Part shown: in pieces, positions 57,703 through 64,000 of the stretch
Position numbering within the stretch: the first letter of the stretch is position 1
Layout of the letters: each line of letters begins with the position of its first letter
From: Micropterix aruncella
Lineage: Eukaryota > Arthropoda > Insecta > Lepidoptera > Micropterigidae
DNA: 64,000 bases
Direction: 5' to 3'
NCBI GenBank assembly: GCA_944548615.1
Contig: OX155963.1
Location: 21,452,431-21,516,430 of the forward strand
The notes under the pieces: model-generated
Databases searched by the model: none
Seen by the model: only the letters and a program-made list of their open reading frames with translations
Told to the model about the DNA's origin: nothing
Program-made: the position numbers and the translations under genes

Positions 57703-58034
57703 CAAAGAAACAACTGAATAACTTTTTTCACGAGGTGTTTCTTTCGTTAGGTCTTTTTCTGTATTTATTGTTTTAGTTTACCGTTCTAATGATTAAAACG
57801 TTGCTTGAGGAATTACTGCTAAGCACGTAAAGGTATCACCGGATAAAACCATCGACTCATGCCTACGAGATGCCATATAAAAACTAAGCAATTTGAGCCT
57901 TCGGCACATGGACAGAACGATTCGGAGCGTGATTTTACACCAATATCAATAAAAAACGCAAATTCGAATTTTTGGCGCGTACGAGTCTTATGGAGCTTCT
58001 AAACGGGCCACATTTTCGCTGCAATACATTGCCC
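57703..58034. other. no recognised feature
   Basis: Sequence between the split REP2 copy and the FB copy. No repeat or coding signal was recognised. Confidence 0.25.
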
Positions 58035-58546
58035 GGCAACATTTCTAGCAATACCGGCGATACTTTGCAATATACGGAAATTGCCCGGCTATCAGCAAAT
58101 CGACTGTGCATTCCGACTGATAAACCTGGGGAATGAAAACGGCTTTGTTTCCTATATATAGAGCGGGGGTAGTTGTTAACCGCTCTTGAAACGACCAATC
58201 GGCCACCCGATCGGGAGTGATAGCCGGGTAATGGACGCCGTGGTTCGCGCTAGATTCGGTAGATACTGATTGAAGAGGACCGCGCAAGCGAGCTCGAACC
58301 TAAAGCCAGTCGGGGGCCCGAAGAAATCCGACCATAATTGGAAGCGAGGGAGCGTGGAAGCCCGCCGGGTATTTACCCGGTGTCACGCGGTTTGGAGTTG
58401 GATTCTTGCGGGCCAGTTGGCGGAACTAGTTAGTGGATTGTTTCGTCCACAAGTCTTCTACGCTCACCTCACGGGAAACAGAATGATCACAATCGTAAAA
58501 CCTTCCTGAGATTACGGGTTCGCCCGTTGTAGTCGACAACTCCAAA
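58035..58546 (-). mobile_element. fold-back (FB) family, copy 9, diverged arm
   Basis: Landmarks on the plus strand: CAGCAAATCGACTGTGCATTC, TATATAGAGCGGGGGTAG, TCTTGAAACGACCAATCGG and GGTTCGCCCGTTGTAGTCGACAACTCC (closing near 58546). The inner end (CCCTTGCTGAGTTGG region) is missing. Parts of the family frame persist at 57935-58198. Confidence 0.65.
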
Positions 58547-58628
58547 TGCCGGCACGATTGTCCTAGCAACGTACGCAACGCATTAATGACATCTTTCCCT
58601 TAAATTTGCATTAACCCTTAGAAAGCTA

Positions 58629-58845
58629 GCCATGGGAATGAAACTCACGACGGCATGTTTTCAACCCTAAAAAATTTCTTTGTAGAGGGTGCTAGTGCAC
58701 GTATACTATTTATAAAGGTGGCTTATTCAATGAAGGCGATTTTCTAGCATATAATTACATAATTGTATAAATACGTAGATCGGCCACCCGCGAGTTGTGG
58801 CGACGGAAAAACAACCAATCGGTGGTATTAGCATTCCAGCGGTTT
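58629..58845 (+). repeat. dispersed repeat, copy 2 (partner at 12085-12290)
   Basis: Same block order as the copy at 12085-12290, with an extra insert of about 20 bp (GACGGCATGTTTTCAACC). Immediately right of it lies the hairpin at 58848. Confidence 0.65.
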
Positions 58846-58847
58846 AA

Positions 58848-58895
58848 GCAGACATATTTATACCACGCAACATTGCGTGGGATAAATGTGTCTGC
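58848..58895. repeat. 48-bp hairpin
   Basis: GCAGACATATTTATACCACGC and its near-exact inverse (GCGTGGGATAAATGTGTCTGC) flank a short AACATT centre. It may be a mini-element; a related motif, GCGTACGTGGGATAAGTGTGG, follows at about 58943. Confidence 0.75.
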
Positions 58896-58959
58896 TTTCA
58901 TGCAAATTCAAGGGCCAGATGTCGTAATGCGTACGTACGTTGCGTACGTGGGATAAGTG

Positions 58960-59023
58960 TGGCGTTGGCTTAAATCGCAATGCAGAGCCTCCCTCTCTCC
59001 CCTTTCCCTTTGCTACGCCACTG
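58960..59023 (-). mobile_element. hAT-like terminus, single end
   Basis: CTTTGCTACGCCACTG ending at 59023 is a hAT right end (same as GCACGCTACGCCACTG at 2773). A C/T-rich stretch precedes it. The partner end and the duplication were not found. Confidence 0.4.
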
Positions 59024-59244
59024 CCAAATACTATCGAGGTCAACTTCATTCTGTTTTCCTTTCCGAAAACGAAATTGCACATCCCACGTCTACCAATGTA
59101 TTTGTTTATCGAGCCGGATAACACGGATAACTAAAATCAATGTCCAAATAAGGGAAATGTGCCATCGGCTTTATAAGGAGTGCGTTGTCATTATTGTCTG
59201 TTTTTATATATACGCTTTATATTCCTATATTTTATATGGAAGGC
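59024..59244. other. no recognised feature
   Basis: Short spacer between a hAT end and a LINE remnant. Confidence 0.2.
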
Positions 59245-60278
59245 TATCCCGACTGAACGCCATCGTAGGAAGTAGCAGATCGTTTCTAAATGCCCGGCTA
59301 AAAGCGGAATGTTGATACAACATCGAAAAAGCGGCATCCTAGGTTTTCAATTTCTTTGCTAGTTATATTATACTCTCCAGAGCTCTCCAGAGTAAATGTA
59401 ACATCCCTTCCGCTTTTAAAACTGAACGATATTACCATACCATTGTCGCAAAAAGTGAAAGATCTTGGTCTAATTATCGATGAACATTTGTCTTGGCAAC
59501 CACACGTGGACGAGGTAAGTCGTAAAATATTTGCTAGTTTTCACCCTCTGCAAACACTCAGAAGATTTCTCCCTATGGACACAAAAAATCTCTTGCACAG
59601 TCTCTCCTCTTACCTTTCCTTGACTATGCAGATGTGGCTTATCTCGATTTATCAGAGGAACTGCTCAACAAACTTGAACGTTTGCAAAATGTATGCATAC
59701 GATTCATCTTCGGTTTACGTAAGTATAATCACGTGTCCGACTATAGGGCTCAGTTAAAGTGGTTGCCAGTACGCCAAAGAAGAAATGTTCATATACTTGC
59801 TCTCCTATATCGTGTACTCTCCCAATTAACACCATCCTATCTCCACGAGCTTTTTGAACCACTAAGTTCCCACGGTCTCGTACTTCGGTCAGCCTCTGAC
59901 AGTTTATTAAAAAATCCGAGTCATAATAGTGATTTCTATTCCTATTCTTTCTGTGTCCATGGTGCAAGACTCTGGAACGATCTCCCAGCAAATATACGAA
60001 ACTCGCCTTCTTTACCATCGTTTAAGACTCACCTTTCTAAGACGTAACCAGTTCTTCCCTTTCTCTCCTCTTCCTCTCCCAATTTCCTCTCCTCGGGCAT
60101 TATTAGTTTTAAATTCTTCCACTTGTCTTTATGTTATGTAATAATCTTTATTTTCACAATGCGCGCATGTACCACTATGTTTAGGTTAGTTGTAAGATAT
60201 TGCCATGTGGCAATAAGCTCGCCTTTTTGTATACTCATTAAGTGCAAATAAAGAGTTATTATTATTATTATTATTATG
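59245..60278 (+). pseudogene. LINE reverse transcriptase C-terminal remnant with TTA tail
   Basis: The frame 59356-59620 gives KVKDLGLIIDEHLSWQPHVD and RKIFASFHPLQTLRRFLP. A frameshift near 59620-59640 leads to DVAYLDLSEELLNKLERLQN, then LKWLPVRQRRNVHILALLYR, LVLRSASDS, FCVHGARLWNDLPANIR and a stop at 60047. These are the post-catalytic and C-terminal parts of a CR1/Jockey-like LINE. The 3' UTR ends with TTATTATTATTATTATTATT at about 60256-60277. A related 3' end lies at 46270-47160. Confidence 0.8.
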
Positions 60279-61299
60279 GCCCATTTGGCTGCGATTTTAG
60301 CATCGTGGAGTGGGATATCATTTTCGGCTAACTCAATGATGAAAAATTCATTTCTGGGAGAAAAAAAGCTGTCCATTAAAAATGGTAAAATCCCAAATAT
60401 ATTTACCCTTTATTTTACATATACCTACGAAGTTTACTTTTTAACCTTAAGGGATATGGGTATGCAAAAAATATATTCTAAAAGCCACATTTACCTAGAT
60501 TACAGAAATATATTTTATTGCAATGTCATGGTAAGAAATGCCTGGTAAAAAACAGCGGCCAAAGAAAAACAAATAAAATTCATCGCATGGCAGAGCGGCG
60601 TATTTACGTTACGTTGAGATATCGAGCGAAGTACAATACGATCGTATTATTATTATGATAATTTTATTACTATTTTTATTTTCCATTACTTTAATAAAAA
60701 AAACATCTTTCACACATCGTACCTAGCTATTTGTGTTGGCGTTTGGGTATACACCCTAAATATCAAAATATATATTTTTTCTGCAATCTCTACCATTTCA
60801 TCGAAAAAATAATAGTAGTATAAACAAGTATTTACATACCTACCCACACCTATTTAATTTCATTAGGGAGGGCATTTTACCATAATCTAAAAAATTCTTT
60901 TTCTCGAACAGTCTCCAGACTTGTACAACTGAAGTTGTGGATGCAGTCTTCAAGATTGAAAAAAAAGGTCAATACATTACATTTTGTAAATAAAGATTAC
61001 ACACAAACTCTGAAAGAAGTTTGCTTGTTTCAGTAACAAGCCCTTGTAAACACTTGTAAAAAAAGAGTGAGAGCAAACGGAGGCCCTCGCGTCTATACAG
61101 CAAACTTTATATTGTAACCTGTGAGATCTAGGACCAGGAGATCTAAATTCATTCTATTATAAAATCAATGATTCTATGCTCACAAAACCAAGCCAGTCAT
61201 AACGAAATCGGATTCATATATAAACACAAATAATTCTATTTACACCCGTATGCATTCATAGGACGAACATAGCGTTTAAATATAATAAAAAAGACTTAC
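60279..61299. other. no recognised gene; intron next to exon 1A
   Basis: A 90-codon plus frame (60276-60548) begins within the LINE tail and has no known motif. The rest is A+T-rich and featureless. Confidence 0.3.
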
Positions 61300-61339
61300 A
61301 TTTCGATCCCAGCCATCCAGCAGCGGCTTCATCAGACAT
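61300..61339 (-). CDS. candidate ACSL alternative first exon 1A (distal)
   Basis: ATG at 61339 opens 13 codons plus one base, MSDEAAAGWLGSK+T, up to CGAAAT/GTAAGTC, a strong donor. Phase 1 fits exon 2, giving GSK-Leu-SELDQYL. The start context CGAAATG is good, and no ATG lies between the predicted transcription start and this one. The peptide would replace the 50-residue extension of exon 1B with a short acidic one. Support is from signal quality, strand and phase; there is no domain in 13 residues. Confidence 0.55.
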
Positions 61340-61404
61340 TTCGATGTCTAGAAATCTTCAAATTTAATAGTGCACTTTATGATATCACAGCTCCGGAGGA
61401 AATC

Positions 61405-61576
61405 ACTCGTACGCACTAGAACTAGTACCATTTATAATGCCTAAATATTAGCACCAGGGAACTTTACGAAATTCACAATTCAAGTTCGAGGTCGGATAAT
61501 ATGCCTAATTTTACTAATTTTCTGAGGTAGGTTTCAACATTGATGGTTTACAGCGCGGTCAGTGAGCAGTCACGTG
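61405..61576 (-). promoter_or_regulatory. candidate promoter of exon 1A
   Basis: On the minus strand CATTATAAATGG places TATAAA at 61436-61431, giving an expected start near 61405-61410 and a 5' UTR of about 70 bases. A CACGTG E-box is at 61571-61576, about 165 bp upstream of that start. The box is a class of site used by bHLH factors, including regulators of lipid metabolism; its use here is inferred. Confidence 0.4.
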
Positions 61577-61964
61577 CCGGCGTAGCAGTATTTTTGAACT
61601 ATTCACGGAGAGGACATAGTTATTTTTCGAATTAACGATACAGACTGGCGTGTATTATTACTCTCCGGTACGCAAAGACGTCAGAGGGGACGAAAGTCAG
61701 GCGTTTATCGATTTTTGCGCGCGCACCCGGCGAACTCCACATAACCTAACCAAAGCATGCTCGATTATTTAGAAAAGTGTGTTTCTGTATCTTCCTTTAT
61801 TACTTTACTTTATTATGAAAACAAACAGATCTATTACGTATAACAAAAGCATTAGTATCCATGTATAATTGGGACCTATTCTACATTGTTGATGTTTTAA
61901 CGTCACCCGACTATATTATCCATTCTCACTCCAAAACTGAAAGTATACAAAACTGAAAGACTCC
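61577..61964. other. upstream sequence of exon 1A, nothing further recognised
   Basis: Moderately GC-rich to 61740, then A+T-rich. No repeat family or open frame. Confidence 0.25.
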
Positions 61965-62335
61965 AAAACAGTAAATATATTTAAAAAACACGACTGCGGT
62001 TACAAAAAGTGAATTATTGTATTTATAATTATTTTTATTACGGATTTGTGGTTTATGTATTTATCCATGTATATTTCCGGAATGTACTCAATCAGACCTT
62101 TAATATGACACTAAAATCGATGTGTTAATTTATTGACATTTGAACATTTTAAGATTTAGACAACTACTTACTGGATATTTGGACAGTTAAGGTACCCTAA
62201 GACACTTGGGATTACACAATGATTCTTACAATACCACACACTTCTAAATCGGTTCAAGCGTTTACAGAGATATAGATGAACCCTGAACACTCTCTTTTTG
62301 TTGGGCAGTCGTGTAATAATCCTTATTCGGCCTCA
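61965..62335 (+). repeat. REP2 dispersed repeat
   Basis: Collinear with 26925-27345 and 53115-53490. The stem-loop's right arm is deleted (CAAGCGTTTACAGAGATATAG instead of the usual GTTTAGAAGTTATGG). Confidence 0.75.
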
Positions 62336-62390
62336 ATAAATAAGCGAGATATACATATGTAGGCGTTTAAACAGTCAAAACCCTACATTT

Positions 62391-62517
62391 CGGTAGGTTA
62401 AGTTAGTTATTTTTAAAACAATTCGTAAACACCTATATGGTGGTAGGTTAAGTTAGTTTTTTTTAACAATTCATAAACACTTATATGACGGTAGGTTAAG
62501 TTAGTTTTTTTTAACTG
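62391..62517. repeat. tandem repeat, about 50-bp unit, 2.5 copies
   Basis: Units begin near 62391, 62441 and 62490: GGTAGGTTAAGTTAGTT, a T-rich run, CAATTCGTAAACAC and CTATATG. Confidence 0.8.
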
Positions 62518-63694
62518 TCTTAAAATAAAACCACACCTGGTATGTACCTACATTTGAAAATGTTATGTTTCGAAATATTGCGTGTCCGAGGTTAATTCCT
62601 ATCAGATTTAGCATTAAAATGATTAAATCTAGTAGTGTTTTTTATTGATAAATGAAAAAGGTCCCGATAATACATAAATTCGAAAAGAATTTAGACATTT
62701 AAAAATATAATATTACGGTATCTCACGGCCCACTGACACCCAAAAGCACTACCCGTGAGGAAGTGATATTAACATTATTAGAAATTATTCTATTATAAAA
62801 TAGATAGGTAGCCTAATACCCCAGGTTCGGGTTAAATAAACATTTATACAAAAATATATTGTATGTAGCGAAAAATCCATGGATGAAGTTCGGTGAAAAA
62901 TCTCAAAAACGATTTTCCTACGAGGACCATAGAAATCGCTATAGATATGTAAATTGAAAAATCTTTATTGATCTCAGAGTTAAAGAATACTGTAAACGAT
63001 TGGAACCCTTTCGAAGTCTAAACGTTTTTTTTACTAAAATTATGCTAAAAAATACTTTTTTTGCGAAGTTCTCATTTTTCCTGTTTTTTTCTGATTATTT
63101 CTAAAAAACAACATTCTTGAATGATTATGTGATAATGAATCTGACTGATTTCCAACCCCTTTCGAGGATTCATCAAATTATTGACCTATCAATTGAAATT
63201 GTACCTTTTATTTTGATTATGCGTTGTGATGTTTAGATTGTGATGGTTTTTTACCCAGACTATATACGGCAGGTATTTGTGACATTATTAGTCATTCTTC
63301 TTCGGATTTTTAGACATAAAATAATCGTTAACATAATCGCATTAGAAATAATAAAAAGAAGCTGATTCTGAGTATAATTCGTTACATTGCTCATCGCGCA
63401 ACTTTGATCTTCTCGACTAACTGTAGATGAGAGTTAAGGTCTCCGATCCGCAATTGCATATAATACACAAGACAAGCAAGACATATTGCTCGAACATTTT
63501 TGTCTTCGGTGTTATTGAAAGCTATATTAATATTTATACCGAAGCTCCACAACTCCCTTAGTAGACACCAGAGGCAACCTTCTTCTGGATGTGGAAAACA
63601 AGAAGTTAGTTTGGAATGAATACATAACCAAGATGTTCGCAAATAGCTCGAGAAACCTAATGGCAATTGTTACAGATAGCCTGGTCCCTATATT
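62518..63694. other. no recognised gene
   Basis: A+T-rich. A 91-codon minus frame (63391-63666) has no motif that I can place, although it abuts the RTE fragment. No family repeat was recognised. Confidence 0.3.
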
Positions 63695-64000
63695 TTGAAG
63701 TCAGAGGTACTACGGGCATTACAATCAGCTAAGAAAGGAAAGTCGCCTGGACCAGACTCAATTCCGATTGAAGTAGTACAACTTTTAGAGGAAGATCACA
63801 CTGGATTGTTAACTGACATCTTTAACAAGATTTACATGACTGGAGTTCTCCCTAAAGGCTGGTTCAAATCGACGTTCGCAAAGAAGTGTGAAGAGTTTCG
63901 TACGATCAGTGCTTCTACTTTCGTACAATCAGCGCTTCAGTGATCAGCGTCGCGTGCTTAAAGTGTTTCTTACCATCGTTGATAACAGAATTCGACCTAA
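63695..64000 (+). pseudogene. RTE-type LINE reverse transcriptase fragment, runs off the window
   Basis: The frame reads LRALQSAKKGKSPGPDSIPI, EVVQLLEEDHTGLLTDIFN and WFKSTFAKKCEEFRTIS, the N-terminal fingers of RTE-like RTs (KNGKAPGPDGIP.E ... C.EYRTISLMSH). About ten residues that normally follow STF (a P-K-K block) are shortened and the LMSH motif is lost. A stop falls at 63941-63943, and the next frame carries RVLKVFLTIVDNRIRP to the edge. Decayed. Confidence 0.75.

Noticed and set aside
63391..63666. A 91-codon minus-strand gene next to the right edge
   Set aside because: No motif was recognised, and it lies antisense to an adjoining RTE remnant. It is likely chance.

Overview
This is eukaryotic, A+T-rich, repeat-dominated DNA, most likely from a moth or butterfly. 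The support is indirect: Helitron-type elements opening with TCTATACTAATATT or TCCTACTAATATT and closing in GCAGCTAG or ACAGCTAG, a tRNA-derived SINE, many decayed LINEs of Jockey/CR1, RTE and RNase H-bearing types, hAT and TTAA-flanked MITEs, and long (TA)n arrays. No bacterial operon, rRNA, true tRNA gene or CRISPR array was seen.

The only host gene I can support lies on the minus strand. A 161-bp exon at 15386-15546 has a good acceptor and donor. It encodes a membrane-anchor segment followed by SRPTPQEPLFPLDEQS, which fits the N-terminus of long-chain acyl-CoA synthetase (ACSL). It begins in phase 1, needing one base from the exon before. Three separate upstream sites on the same strand end at strong donors in exactly that phase after an open ATG: 61300-61339, 28487-28637 and 17209-17212. 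I read them as alternative first exons (1A, 1B, 1C) of one gene, so about 46 kb of the window would be 5' intron, and the rest of the enzyme lies to the left of the window. Exon 1A has a TATA box and a CACGTG E-box upstream. Exon 1B has two tiny upstream ORFs and, further upstream, four tandem repeats that each carry a TGACGTCA-like (CRE) site.

Mobile DNA fills most of the remainder. (1) A GC-rich fold-back family ('FB', arms about 660 bp) has eight loci: two inverted pairs (4161-5010, 6498-7694) and six single-arm copies; one single copy sits about 25 bp from the ACSL exon 2 donor. (2) A long-terminal-inverted-repeat family lies at 9598-10934 (with an FB copy inside) and 45957-46230. (3) A 450-550 bp element ('MITE-S') occurs three times between 17.7 and 22.1 kb, one copy split by a hAT element. 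(4) A 'REP2' family has five copies, one split by a nearly intact LINE (53816-57606). (5) Several hAT elements have exact 8-bp target duplications, and three TTAA-bounded MITEs are 248-250 bp long. (6) Helitrons, SINEs and many LINE 3' fragments are scattered throughout.

Region by region: 0-15 kb is nested transposons; 15-18 kb holds ACSL exon 2 and the proximal first exon; 18-28 kb holds MITEs and minisatellites; 28-30 kb holds exon 1B and the CRE repeats; 30-36 kb is mostly unrecognised A+T-rich sequence; 36-50 kb has fold-back, Helitron and hAT elements plus CpG-rich islands; 50-60 kb has the (TA)n-expanded SINE and LINEs; 60-62 kb holds the distal promoter and exon 1A; 62-64 kb holds short tandem repeats and an RTE fragment that runs off the edge.
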